Source: Dactylosporangium sucinum (GTDB lineage: Bacteria > Actinomycetota > Actinomycetes > Mycobacteriales > Micromonosporaceae). From it: a stretch of DNA of 35,233 bases. The stretch's first letter is position 1. Every line of letters begins with the position of its first letter. Of this stretch, positions 25,738 to 33,026 are shown one piece after another. The notes below the pieces were generated by a model that did not search any database, was not told where the DNA came from, and saw nothing but the letters and a program-made list of their open reading frames with translations. Made by a program: the position numbers and the translations under genes. The stretch lies in assembly GCF_014647515.1 (NCBI RefSeq), contig NZ_BMPI01000098.1, positions 1 through 35,233 on the forward strand, written 5' to 3'.

Positions 25738-26448
25738 GTGGTGCTAGAGGTTGACCGGGCGGTGGTGGCGTACGACGGCCGCCCAGTGCTCGACGGCGTG
25801 TCCCTCAAGGTCGCCCCGGCCGAGGTGGTCGCGATCCTCGGCGCCAACGGGTCCGGGAAGTCCACCCTGGTCAAGGCCGCCCTCGGGCTGGTGCCGCTGA
25901 GTGCCGGCGAGGTGCGGCTGTTCGGCACCCCGCTGCGGCGGTTCCGGGAGTGGCGGCGGCTGGGGTACGTGCCGCAGCGCGTGGGCGCCGGCAGCGGCGT
26001 CCCGGCCACGGTCGCCGAGGTGGTCGCCGAGGGGCGGCTCGCCCGGCGCGGGTTCCTGCGCGTCGCGTCCGCCGCCGACCGGCGGGCCGTCGCCGAGGCG
26101 CTCGAGGCGGTCGGGCTGGCCGAGCGGGCCCGCGAGCCGGTGGCGGTGCTCTCCGGCGGGCAGCAGCAGCGGGTGCTCATCGCCCGCGCGCTGGCCGGCG
26201 GGCCGGAGCTGCTGGTGCTCGACGAGCCGACGGCCGGCGTCGACGCGGCCAGCCAGGAGGCGTTCGCCGGGTGCCTCGACCGGTTCGTCCGCGACGGGGG
26301 CACCGTGGTGTTCGTCGCGCACGAGCTCGGGCCGCTGCGGCCGCTCATCACCCGGGCCGTCGTCGTGCACCACGGCGAGATCGTCCACGACGGGGACCCG
26401 CCGGAGACGGACAACGACCACGTCCACCCCCACGCCGGTGCCGCATGA
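25738..26448 (+). CDS. znuC: Zinc/manganese-type ABC transporter ATPase
   Basis: A 236-residue ABC ATPase of the metal-uptake branch. Walker A GANGSGKST is at 35-43, the signature is LSGGQQQRVLIARALAG and Walker B is LLVLDEPTAGVD. The C-terminal tail DNDHVHPHAGAA holds metal-prone histidines. A Zur box directly upstream points to zinc. GTG 25738 is used; the next codon is also GTG. It overlaps znuB by 4 nt (ATGA). No solute-binding protein gene is present in the window, so the partner must be encoded elsewhere. Confidence 0.9.
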   Translation: MVLEVDRAVVAYDGRPVLDGVSLKVAPAEVVAILGANGSGKSTLVKAALGLVPLSAGEVRLFGTPLRRFREWRRLGYVPQRVGAGSGVPATVAEVVAEGRLARRGFLRVASAADRRAVAEALEAVGLAERAREPVAVLSGGQQQRVLIARALAGGPELLVLDEPTAGVDAASQEAFAGCLDRFVRDGGTVVFVAHELGPLRPLITRAVVVHHGEIVHDGDPPETDNDHVHPHAGAA

Positions 26449-27317
26449 GCCTGTTTCAGTACGACTTCATGATCCGCGCCCTGATCGGGGCGCTCATCAC
26501 CGGGGCCGCGGCGCCGGCGATCGGCATCTATCTGGTCCAGCGCCGGCTGTCGCTCATCGGCGACGGGCTGGGCCACGTCGCGCTGACCGGAGTCGGCGTC
26601 GGGCTGCTCACCAACCAGTCGCCGGTGCTCATGGCGGTGCTCGCCGCGGCCGTCGGGGCCGTGGTCATCGAGCTGGTCCGGGAGCGGGGCAGGACCTCCG
26701 GGGACATCGCGCTGTCGATGCTGTTCTACGGCGGCATCTCCGGCGGCGTGGTGCTCGTGAACCTCTCCGACGCCCAGAGCAACCGCAGCCTCGTGACCTA
26801 CCTGTTCGGCTCGCCCCTGACCACGAGCCGGCAGGACCTCACCGTCATGCTCGTGCTGGGCGCGATCGTGCTGGGTGTGGCGGTACTGCTGCGGCCGTGG
26901 CTGTTCGCGGTGTGCCACGACGAGGAGTACGCGCGGGTGTCCGGCCTGCCCGTCCGCGCCCTCAACCTGGTCCTGGCGATCACGACCGCGGTCACCGTCA
27001 CGGTCGCCATGCGGGCGGTCGGCCTGCTGCTCGTCAGCGCCCTCATGGTCGTGCCCGTCGCCACCGCGCAGCAGATCACGCGCGGCTTCAAGGTGACCAT
27101 GCTGGCCGCCGTGGTGCTGGGCCTGCTGGCGTCGGGCGGCGGGGTCTGGCTGTCGACGCGGATCGACACGGGTCCGGGCGCGACGGTGGTGCTGCTGGCG
27201 ATCGCCGGCTTCTTCGCGGTGACCGTCGGCGTGGCCGTGGTCCGGGCGGTGCGGCGCCGCACGGGCGCGCAGCCGCAAAGTGAGAACGGTTACCGTTACG
27301 CATATGTCGACAAGTGA
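26445..27317 (+). CDS. znuB: Zinc/manganese-type ABC transporter permease
   Basis: A 290-residue inner-membrane protein with about eight hydrophobic helices and the ABC-3 family pattern: GDGLGHVALTGVGVG near the N-terminus (the conserved DxLxHxxLxG motif) and AMRAVGLLLVSALMVVPVATAQQI near residue 190. It would form the membrane channel with ZnuC. ATG 26445 overlaps the znuC stop. Its 3' end overlaps the start of the ArsR gene by 14 nt, and the last codons contain a 13-bp palindrome that may be that regulator's operator. Confidence 0.92.
   Translation: MSLFQYDFMIRALIGALITGAAAPAIGIYLVQRRLSLIGDGLGHVALTGVGVGLLTNQSPVLMAVLAAAVGAVVIELVRERGRTSGDIALSMLFYGGISGGVVLVNLSDAQSNRSLVTYLFGSPLTTSRQDLTVMLVLGAIVLGVAVLLRPWLFAVCHDEEYARVSGLPVRALNLVLAITTAVTVTVAMRAVGLLLVSALMVVPVATAQQITRGFKVTMLAAVVLGLLASGGGVWLSTRIDTGPGATVVLLAIAGFFAVTVGVAVVRAVRRRTGAQPQSENGYRYAYVDK
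27285..27297 (+). promoter_or_regulatory. Palindrome before arsR, possible zinc-regulator operator
   Basis: AACGGTTACCGTT, two perfect 6-bp arms around one base, lies 7 nt upstream of the ArsR ATG and inside the znuB coding end. ArsR proteins usually bind longer imperfect 12-2-12 repeats, so this is only a candidate. A similar core, ACGGTTACGCAACGG, lies at 24549-24563 upstream of glyS. Confidence 0.4.
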
Positions 27318-27594
27318 CGGGTACGAGGCGGCGGGCGAGCTGCTCCGGGCCCTGTCGGCCCCGTTGCGAATCCGGATCGTGACCGAGCTGGCCGGGGGGC
27401 CGCGGTGCGTGCACGAGCTGGTGGACTCGCTCGGTGCGGCGCAGCCGCTCGTGTCGCAGCACCTGCGGGTGCTGCGCGGGGCGGGCGTGGTGCGGGGGGC
27501 GCGGCGGGGGCGGGAGATCGCGTACTCGCTGACCGACGAGCACATCGCCCACATCGTGGCGGACGCCGTGACGCACGCGCGGGAGGCGGGCTGA
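27304..27594 (+). CDS. SmtB-type ArsR family zinc-sensing repressor
   Basis: A 96-residue winged-helix regulator (LRALSAPLRIRIVTELAGG, then the recognition helix QPLVSQHLRVLRGAGVV and a basic wing). The C-terminal helix carries Asp78, His80, His91 and Glu94, the same spacing as the alpha-5 zinc site of SmtB (Asp104, His106, His117, Glu120). That predicts zinc (or cobalt) as inducer, released from DNA when metal binds. It overlaps the znuB 3' end by 14 nt, so a zinc sensor is made with the importer. In M. tuberculosis an SmtB-like gene sits beside zur; here no zur gene is present. Confidence 0.9.
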   Translation: MSTSDGYEAAGELLRALSAPLRIRIVTELAGGPRCVHELVDSLGAAQPLVSQHLRVLRGAGVVRGARRGREIAYSLTDEHIAHIVADAVTHAREAG

Positions 27595-27605
27595 GCCGGT
27601 CTGCC

Positions 27606-27714
27606 GTGGCCCTGCACGATCTCCGTCGTGGCCCTGCATGATCTCCGTCGGGGCTCTGCATGATCGAGGGAAGGATCTGGCTGCTCCGGCAGCCGGAAGT
27701 CTCCCTTGATCATG
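27606..27714. repeat. 22-bp tandem repeats plus imperfect palindrome between convergent genes
   Basis: GTGGCCCTGCACGATCTCCG (+TC) at 27606-27627 is repeated at 27628-27649 with one change, and a third diverged copy follows. It runs into an inverted repeat, CATGATCGAGGGA (27659-27671) against TCCCTTGATCATG (27702-27714), enclosing a smaller GGCTGC/GCAGCC stem with a TCCG loop (27679-27694). It lies between arsR and the convergent XdhC gene and may end both transcripts. Read in reverse it shows GATCATGCAG, recalling GATCTTGCAG in the other palindromes. Confidence 0.85.
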
Positions 27715-27731
27715 GGGTGGGTGCGCCGCGG

Positions 27732-28208
27732 TCAGAAGGTGAAGCCGCCCGGGCGGTCGTTGCGGTCGGCGATCAGGCCGGCCAGCGTGGCCAGGGCGAT
27801 CTCCGCCGGCGTCTTCGAGCCGATGTTCAGGCCGATCGGCCGGTGCACCCGCGCGATCTGCTCCTCCGGCACCCCCAGCTCCCGCAGCGCCGCCACGTGC
27901 GGGCCGGTGTGGCGGGGGCTGCCCATCACGCCGATCCAGCGGGCCGGCGAGGCCAGGGCGTCGCGCAGGGCGGCGCCGAGCTCCGGGCGGTCGTGGTCGC
28001 AGACCACCACGTCGGTCTGCTCGTCGATGGTCGCCGCGGACAGGTCCGGCTCGGCCAGGGACACGCGGTAACCCAGCGTCGCCGCGAAGTGCATGAGGTG
28101 GGTGGCGACCGGCGAGTCGAACACCGCCACCAGTGCGCGGCCGTCGGCCGCGGGCTCCACGGCGCCGTGCGCGAGGGCGCAGCCGATCGAGTCGAATCCT
28201 GCGACCAT
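27732..28208 (-). CDS. XdhC family protein, C-terminal Rossmann domain only
   Basis: A 158-residue protein matching the C-terminal NAD-binding-like half of XdhC, the factor that inserts molybdenum cofactor into xanthine dehydrogenase. The conserved segments are VVVCDHDRPEL, WIGVMGSPRH and GLNIGSKTPAEIALATLAGLIA. The N-terminal XdhC_CoxI half (with its conserved Cys) is missing and is not found nearby, so it is a stand-alone C-domain protein or the second of a split pair. ATG 28208 has GGAG 9 nt upstream; a GTG at 28262 would extend it by 18 residues. No molybdoenzyme genes lie in the window. Divergent from the permease gene. Confidence 0.8.
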   Translation of the reverse strand: MVAGFDSIGCALAHGAVEPAADGRALVAVFDSPVATHLMHFAATLGYRVSLAEPDLSAATIDEQTDVVVCDHDRPELGAALRDALASPARWIGVMGSPRHTGPHVAALRELGVPEEQIARVHRPIGLNIGSKTPAEIALATLAGLIADRNDRPGGFTF

Positions 28209-28279
28209 CACATCACGCTCCGAAGTGTTCGTCGGCGCTTCATGCCGAAGGTACCAACCCACGCGATACCCTCAGGCCC

Positions 28280-29296
28280 GTGACGCTCACCGATCACCCC
28301 GAATCGCCCGCTCCGGCCGCGGCGCCGCCCGAGGGCGGCCGGAGGCGGTGGCGGGTCGGGTCCGTCGAGGTGCTCGCCGGGCTGCTCGTGCTGGTCGTGG
28401 TGCTCCGCGGGCCGATCACGCGGTCGCTGGCGGCGCCGGCCCTGCAGACCTGGCTGACCGTGTTCGTGTCGGTGATGACCCAGGCGGTGCCGTTCCTGGT
28501 CTTCGGGGTCGTGCTCTCGGCGGTCATCGCGGTGTTCGTGCCGCCCTCGTTCTTCGCCAAGGCGCTGCCCCGCCACCCCGCGCTCGCGGTGCCGACGGCC
28601 GGGGTGGCCGGCGTGGTGCTGCCCGGCTGCGAGTGCGCGAGCGTGCCGGTCGCCGGGGCGCTGGTGCGGCGCGGGGTGACGCCCGCGGCCGCGTTCGCGT
28701 TCCTGCTCGCCTCGCCGGCCGTCAACCCGATCGTGCTGGTGTCCACCGCCGTCGCCTTCCCCGGGCAGCCCAAGGTCGTCGTCGCCCGGGCGCTCGCCAG
28801 CCTCGTGGTGGCCTGCCTGATGGGCTGGTTGTGGCACGCCTTCGGCAAGGGCAGCTGGCTGCGGATGCCGGAGCGGCCGCACCTCGACGGCATGGGGAAG
28901 TGGCCGGCGTTCTGGGCCTCCGTGCGGCACGACGTGCTGCACGCGGGCGGGTTCCTGGTTATCGGCGCGGCCTGCGCGGCCGTGATCGCGGTCGTGGTGC
29001 CGAAGGAGTGGCTCGCCCAGCTCGCCGCCAACCCGGCCGTCGCGATCGTCGTGCTGGGCCTGCTCGCGGTCCTGCTGTCCATCTGCTCGGAGGCCGACGC
29101 GTTCGTGGCCGCCTCGCTGACCCAGTTCTCGATGACGGCCCGGCTGGCCTTCATGGTCGTCGGCCCGATGATCGACCTCAAGCTGTTCGCCATGCAGGCC
29201 GGCATCTTCGGCAGGTCCTTCGCCCTGCGGTTCGCGCCGGCCACCTTCGTGCTCGCGATCGGAGTGTCCGCCGTGGTCGGAACGGTGCTGCTGTGA
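28280..29296 (+). CDS. YcgR/YraQ-like permease (UPF0718)
   Basis: A 338-residue inner-membrane protein with about eight hydrophobic helices. The family hallmark PGCECASVPVAG (about 115-126) and the later ICSEADAFVAASL motif are intact. Members are proposed exporters or carriers of metals or thiols, but the substrate is not established. GTG 28280 is the start; a TACCCT at 28267-28272 is at the right distance to be a -10 box for a leaderless transcript, with no clear -35. Its stop overlaps the next gene (GTGA), the same pairing as Bacillus ycgR-ycgQ. Confidence 0.86.
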   Translation: MTLTDHPESPAPAAAPPEGGRRRWRVGSVEVLAGLLVLVVVLRGPITRSLAAPALQTWLTVFVSVMTQAVPFLVFGVVLSAVIAVFVPPSFFAKALPRHPALAVPTAGVAGVVLPGCECASVPVAGALVRRGVTPAAAFAFLLASPAVNPIVLVSTAVAFPGQPKVVVARALASLVVACLMGWLWHAFGKGSWLRMPERPHLDGMGKWPAFWASVRHDVLHAGGFLVIGAACAAVIAVVVPKEWLAQLAANPAVAIVVLGLLAVLLSICSEADAFVAASLTQFSMTARLAFMVVGPMIDLKLFAMQAGIFGRSFALRFAPATFVLAIGVSAVVGTVLL

Positions 29297-30027
29297 ACCG
29301 GCAGGCGCAGGCCGTCATCCTGCTGCTCGTCGGGGGCGCGGTCCTGCGGGCCAGCCTCACCGGGCAGTACCTCAACTACGTCAAGCCCAGCCTCCAGCCC
29401 TACCTCATCGCGTCCGGCGCGCTGCTGGTCGTGGCCGGCATCTTCACGCTGTGGTATGAGCTACGGCCGAACAAGGGCCACGCCCACGAGCACGCCCACG
29501 AGCACGCGGACGACGGCCACGGGCACGGGCACGGCGGGCCGCGCGTCGCCTGGCTGCTGCTCGCGCCGGTGCTCGGGCTGCTGCTCGTGGCGCCGCCCGC
29601 GCTCGGGTCCTACGCGGCGGGCCGCTCCGGCTCCGCGCTCGTCGAGAAGTCCGACTTCGCGCCGCTGCCGGCCGGCGACCCGGTCCGGATCTCGATGCTC
29701 GACTACGCGTCCCGGGCCGTGTTCGACCGCGGGGTGTCGCTCGGCGACCGGCGCGTGGAGCTCACCGGCTTCGCGATGCGCGGCCCCGGCGACGCCTGGC
29801 TGCTCGCCCGCATGATGGTGAGCTGCTGCGCCGCCGACGCGCGGCCGGTCAAGATCGCGCTCGACGGCGACCTGCCCGACGGCCTGGCCGACGAGCAGTG
29901 GCTGCGGGTCACCGGCCGCTACACGTCGCGCCAGATCAAGGACTCGGTGAACGGGGAGACGATTCCATATCTCGAGGTGTCCGAGGTCACCTTGATCCCG
30001 GCGCCGGAAGAGCAGTACGAGTCGTAG
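29293..30027 (+). CDS. YcgQ-like membrane protein with His-rich loop (TIGR03943 type)
   Basis: A 244-residue protein with two N-terminal helices (about 5-22 and 36-55), a cytosolic or exposed histidine-rich loop at 63-80 (HAHEHAHEHADDGHGHGHGG), a third helix (VAWLLLAPVLGLLLVAPPAL) and a C-terminal soluble domain (about 110-240) with the conserved FAMRGP, MVSCCAADA and GEXIPYLEV-like segments. The MVSCCAAD cysteine pair and the His loop suggest metal handling. It overlaps the permease gene by 4 nt and its neighbour starts directly after its stop, so it is translated with the permease and probably works with it. Confidence 0.86.
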   Translation: MNRQAQAVILLLVGGAVLRASLTGQYLNYVKPSLQPYLIASGALLVVAGIFTLWYELRPNKGHAHEHAHEHADDGHGHGHGGPRVAWLLLAPVLGLLLVAPPALGSYAAGRSGSALVEKSDFAPLPAGDPVRISMLDYASRAVFDRGVSLGDRRVELTGFAMRGPGDAWLLARMMVSCCAADARPVKIALDGDLPDGLADEQWLRVTGRYTSRQIKDSVNGETIPYLEVSEVTLIPAPEEQYES

Positions 30028-30759
30028 ATGGATCTGCAACGCCCCGCGCTCCTGGTGCTCGTCCGGCACGCCGAGTCCGCCCGCAACCAGGCGAAGAAGG
30101 GCAGCGTCTACTTCGCCGACGACGCGGCCCGCCAAGTCGTCCGCGGCGTCCCCGACCACCTGGTCGAGCTGACCGAGGACGGCCACAAGCAGGCCGTCCA
30201 GACCGGGCAGGGGATCCGCGCCCGCTTCGGCACGTTCGACTACGTCTACACCAGCGGCTACACGCGGACCGAGCAGACCGCCGAGGGCATCCTCAGTGCG
30301 TACAGCCCGGCCGAGCGCGCCCGGATGCGGTGCAAGAGCGACCTGTTCATCCGCGAGCGCGACCCCGGCTTCGCCTACGACATGACCACCGCCGAGGCGG
30401 AGGCCGCCTTCCCCTGGCTGAATGAGTACTGGCAGACGTTCGGCGGCTTCATGGCCCGCCCGCCCGGCGGCGAGAGCCTCGCCGACGTGACCGGCCGCGT
30501 GCACACCTTCCTCAACGGGCTGTTCCAGGACCGGGCCGGCCAGAGGGTCATGATCGTCACGCACGGCGGCGCGCTGCGCTGCTTCCGCTTCCTGCTGGAG
30601 GGCTGGAGCTACTCGCAGGCCCAGCGGTGGCCCGAGGGGCAGGCCCCGGCCAACTGCGGCGTCACGACCTACCGCTGCGCCGGCGACGGCGGTCCGCTGC
30701 AGCTCGAGGACTACAACCAGGTGTACTGGACGGTCGGGTCGGCGGCCGACGGCATCTGA
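30028..30759 (+). CDS. Histidine phosphatase family protein
   Basis: A 243-residue phosphoglycerate-mutase-like phosphatase. The catalytic RHG-type motif is LVRHAES with His14 as phospho-acceptor; the second catalytic His is in VMIVTHGGALR, and PPGGESLADVTGRV forms the third conserved block. The enzyme transfers or hydrolyses phosphate from small molecules or proteins; substrate unknown. ATG 30028 abuts the stop of the YcgQ-like gene with no gap, so it ends that three-gene operon. Confidence 0.9.
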   Translation: MDLQRPALLVLVRHAESARNQAKKGSVYFADDAARQVVRGVPDHLVELTEDGHKQAVQTGQGIRARFGTFDYVYTSGYTRTEQTAEGILSAYSPAERARMRCKSDLFIRERDPGFAYDMTTAEAEAAFPWLNEYWQTFGGFMARPPGGESLADVTGRVHTFLNGLFQDRAGQRVMIVTHGGALRCFRFLLEGWSYSQAQRWPEGQAPANCGVTTYRCAGDGGPLQLEDYNQVYWTVGSAADGI

Positions 30760-30818
30760 TCGCCGCCAGAGATCGACGTGGCGTACTGTCTCCACGGACG
30801 ATCGATGATCGGGGAGCG

Positions 30819-31295
30819 ATGCACATCAGTTTCACCGTCCCGCCCGACCGGCAACGGGCGCGACGGCAGGTTCGGGCGGCCAAGCGGCGCAAGCTCCAAC
30901 TGCTCTTCGTCGGCGGGATCCTCCTCGCCGCCGCGGGGGTGGCGCTGGTCGTGGCGGGCCAACCGGCCGGGTACGCGCCGGTCGGCGTGGGCGTGGGACT
31001 GCTGGTCCTGCCGTGGCTCCTCCCGCGGGCGGCGGCCAAGGCGCGCACCGGGCTGCTGGCGGAGACGGCGACCTACGAGCTGACCGACACGGGTGTGGTC
31101 GCCACGACGCCGGGCTTCCGCGGCGCCTACGAGTGGGACGGCGTCGACCGGGTCACGGACACCGGGGAGTTCTGGGTCGTGACCGTCAAGGGCAGCGGCG
31201 TGCTCGCGGTACCGTGGACCCTCATGCCGCCCGATGACACCGGGCTCGCCCGGGAGCTCCTGGTCGCCCGCGGCCTGCTGCAACCCGGCCGGTAG
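30819..31295 (+). CDS. YcxB-like membrane protein
   Basis: A 158-residue protein with two adjacent helices (QLLFVGGILLAAAGVALVVAG about 29-49 and APVGVGVGLLVLPWLL about 53-68) followed by a beta-rich domain reading TYELTDTGVVATTPG then YEWDGVDRVTDTGEFWVV. That follows the YcxB/PH-like pattern in which a small membrane protein carries a cytosolic beta domain. Function unknown. ATG 30819 has GGGGAG close by (2-3 nt spacing, tight). It is 10 nt before cobF and could share its transcript. Confidence 0.75.
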   Translation: MHISFTVPPDRQRARRQVRAAKRRKLQLLFVGGILLAAAGVALVVAGQPAGYAPVGVGVGLLVLPWLLPRAAAKARTGLLAETATYELTDTGVVATTPGFRGAYEWDGVDRVTDTGEFWVVTVKGSGVLAVPWTLMPPDDTGLARELLVARGLLQPGR

Positions 31296-31305
31296 CGTCA
31301 CCCGC

Positions 31306-32037
31306 ATGCGCAAGGTGCTGGTCATCGGGATCGGGGCCGGGGATCCCGAGCACGTCACCGTGCAGGCGATCGCCGCGATGAACGCCGTCGACGTGTTCTT
31401 CGTGCTGGACAAGGGCGGCTCCACCGCCGATCTGACGGCGGCCCGCCACGCGATCCTGCAGCGTTTCGTCACTCGGGGGTACCGCACGGTGACGCTGCCC
31501 GACCCGCCCCGCGACCGGACCGCCGCCGACTACAGCGGGGCCGTCCGGGAGTGGCGCGACGAGCGGGCCCGGGTCCTGCACGAGGCGATGGCGGCCGAAG
31601 AGGGCGTCGGCGGGATCCTCGTGTGGGGCGACCCGGCCCTCTACGACGGCACGATCCGCATCCTGGAGTCGTTCGGCGACGTCGACTACGAGGTCGTCCC
31701 CGGCGTCAGCAGCGTGCAGGTGCTCACCGCGCGGCACCGCGTGCCGCTCAACCGGGTCGCCGGCGCGGTGCACATCACGACCGGCCGGCGGCTGGCGGCC
31801 GGGTGGCCGGCCGGGTGCGACGACGTCGTGGTGATGCTCGACGCCGATCTTTCCTGCCGGGCGTACCGCGACGAGGCGATCGACATCTACTGGGGCGCGT
31901 ACCTCGGCACGCCCGACGAGCTGCTCGTCGCCGGGCGGCTCGGCGAGGTGCTGGACGAGATCGAGCGGGTCCGCGCCGACGCCCGCGCCTGCAAGGGCTG
32001 GATCATGGACACGTACCTGCTCAGGCGGCTTTCTTGA
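31306..32037 (+). CDS. cobF: Precorrin-6A synthase (deacetylating)
   Basis: A 243-residue SAM-dependent methyltransferase of the aerobic cobalamin pathway. CobF methylates precorrin-5 at C-1 and releases acetate. The N-terminus shows the tetrapyrrole methylase pattern VIGIGAGDPEHVTVQAI, and later GDPALYDGTIRI, the PGVSSVQ motif, and ARACKGWIMDTYLLRRL at the C-terminus that are typical of CobF. No other cobalamin gene is in the window, so this is an orphan copy. Its stop overlaps the convergent zinc-finger protein gene by 17 nt. Confidence 0.93.
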   Translation: MRKVLVIGIGAGDPEHVTVQAIAAMNAVDVFFVLDKGGSTADLTAARHAILQRFVTRGYRTVTLPDPPRDRTAADYSGAVREWRDERARVLHEAMAAEEGVGGILVWGDPALYDGTIRILESFGDVDYEVVPGVSSVQVLTARHRVPLNRVAGAVHITTGRRLAAGWPAGCDDVVVMLDADLSCRAYRDEAIDIYWGAYLGTPDELLVAGRLGEVLDEIERVRADARACKGWIMDTYLLRRLS

Positions 32038-32746
32038 GGCTCGCCGTCGCCTGACCCGGGATCACCCTGAGCCGCACGGGCGCCGCGGGCTCCTCGTCGA
32101 GCGCGGCCGGGCGGCGCCAGCGCCACGGCGGGCCCTGCCGGCCGGCGGGCGGGCGGCCCGGGTCGAGCCCCGGCCGGGTCAGCGCCAGGACGATCACGTA
32201 GCCGGCGAGCACGAACCCGTGGCTGACCAGCCGCTCGGTCGCAACCGTGCCGGCGATGAGATCGTTGGTGCTCAGCAGCGCGAGCAGCGCGACGAACGCG
32301 GTCAGCATCGGCAGCGCCCCGGCCGGGCTGGCCCGCCGGGTGGCGATCCAGGCGAAGCCGGCGCCGATCGCCACGTTCCAGGCGGCGGACTCGTGGAAGA
32401 CGTGCCCGGCCTGGTGGATGTGGTTGGTGCTGGCGGCCGTCGCGGCCTGCGCGATGCCGAGCACGAACTGGGCCATCCCGAACGCGCCGAGGAGCACCCG
32501 CAGCACCTGGACGAGCCGCTTGTGCGGGTTCGCCTTCCGGAACCCCGCCAGCAGCTTCCCGGTGTCGGGCGGGGTGGCGGTCAGGGGCTGCAGGCGCACC
32601 AGCCGGGTCACGGCCTGCGCCTCGCGCTCCCACTGCCGGCACGCCACGCACCCGGTCAGGTGCGCGTCGACGAGCGCCGGCTCGATCGGTTCGTCCTCGC
32701 CGTCGAGCCGGGCCGACAGCGCCTCGCGGTACTGCTCACACTCCAC
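32021..32746 (-). CDS. Zinc-finger (anti-sigma-like) membrane protein
   Basis: A 241-residue protein with an N-terminal zf-HC2 zinc finger (Cys3, His29, Cys33, Cys36 in the H-x3-C-x2-C arrangement), as in anti-sigma factors, followed by at least four membrane helices (first about residues 75-105). A conserved-looking HIHQAGHVFHESAAWN block near residue 115 matches the DUF2275-like membrane proteins from memory. No sigma factor gene is adjacent, so its partner is distal or it acts alone. GTG 32746 is preferred on family start; TTG 32767 is an alternative. No ribosome site is visible, so translation may start on a leaderless mRNA. Confidence 0.78.
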   Translation of the reverse strand: MECEQYREALSARLDGEDEPIEPALVDAHLTGCVACRQWEREAQAVTRLVRLQPLTATPPDTGKLLAGFRKANPHKRLVQVLRVLLGAFGMAQFVLGIAQAATAASTNHIHQAGHVFHESAAWNVAIGAGFAWIATRRASPAGALPMLTAFVALLALLSTNDLIAGTVATERLVSHGFVLAGYVIVLALTRPGLDPGRPPAGRQGPPWRWRRPAALDEEPAAPVRLRVIPGQATASLKKAA

Positions 32747-32901
32747 GGTTGGATTGTCGCGCGCCAAGGCACCAAAGTTCCGCCCTGGTGCCGTGCGGCG
32801 GCGATCAGCAGCGACTCTTCCGGCTCGTGGTCGGCGACCGGGTGGTGACCCCGTCCTGCAGTCGGCTCGATCGGGCCTCAGTCGCCGCTGTGTCGAGCTC
32901 G

Positions 32902-32919
32902 GCCGCCGCTGTCGTCGAG
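32902..32919. repeat. Direct repeat of the dusB 3' end, left of the toxin-antitoxin module
   Basis: GCCGCCGCTGTCGTCGAG recurs exactly at 33845-33862, where it encodes the last residues of DusB (LDDSGG) and abuts its stop. A third imperfect copy (TCGCCGCTGTGTCGAGCTC) lies just before, about 32881-32900. The two exact copies bracket the toxin-antitoxin genes. The sequence is low in complexity, so chance is not excluded. Confidence 0.45.
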
Positions 32920-32973
32920 TTGAGCACGGTAGTCAAGTTTGCGACCTCGTGACCACCAAGCGTAGTGTCCGGA

Positions 32974-32995
32974 TACAATACTGGCGACATATAAT
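32974..32995 (+). promoter_or_regulatory. AT-rich promoter of the toxin-antitoxin genes
   Basis: TACAAT (32974-32979) and TATAAT (32990-32995) are both good -10 boxes in an otherwise GC-rich region. No clear -35 partner was seen at 17-18 nt. The sequence around the second box, CATATAATGTATG, has short inverted ends that could be an antitoxin operator. Confidence 0.5.
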
Positions 32996-33026
32996 GTATG
33001 AGACATGGTTACCGGGGGCGGCTGTG

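Noticed and set aside
27606..27660. Possible CRISPR array (22-bp units in tandem)
   Set aside because: The units abut without spacers, there are only two full copies, and no cas gene is nearby.
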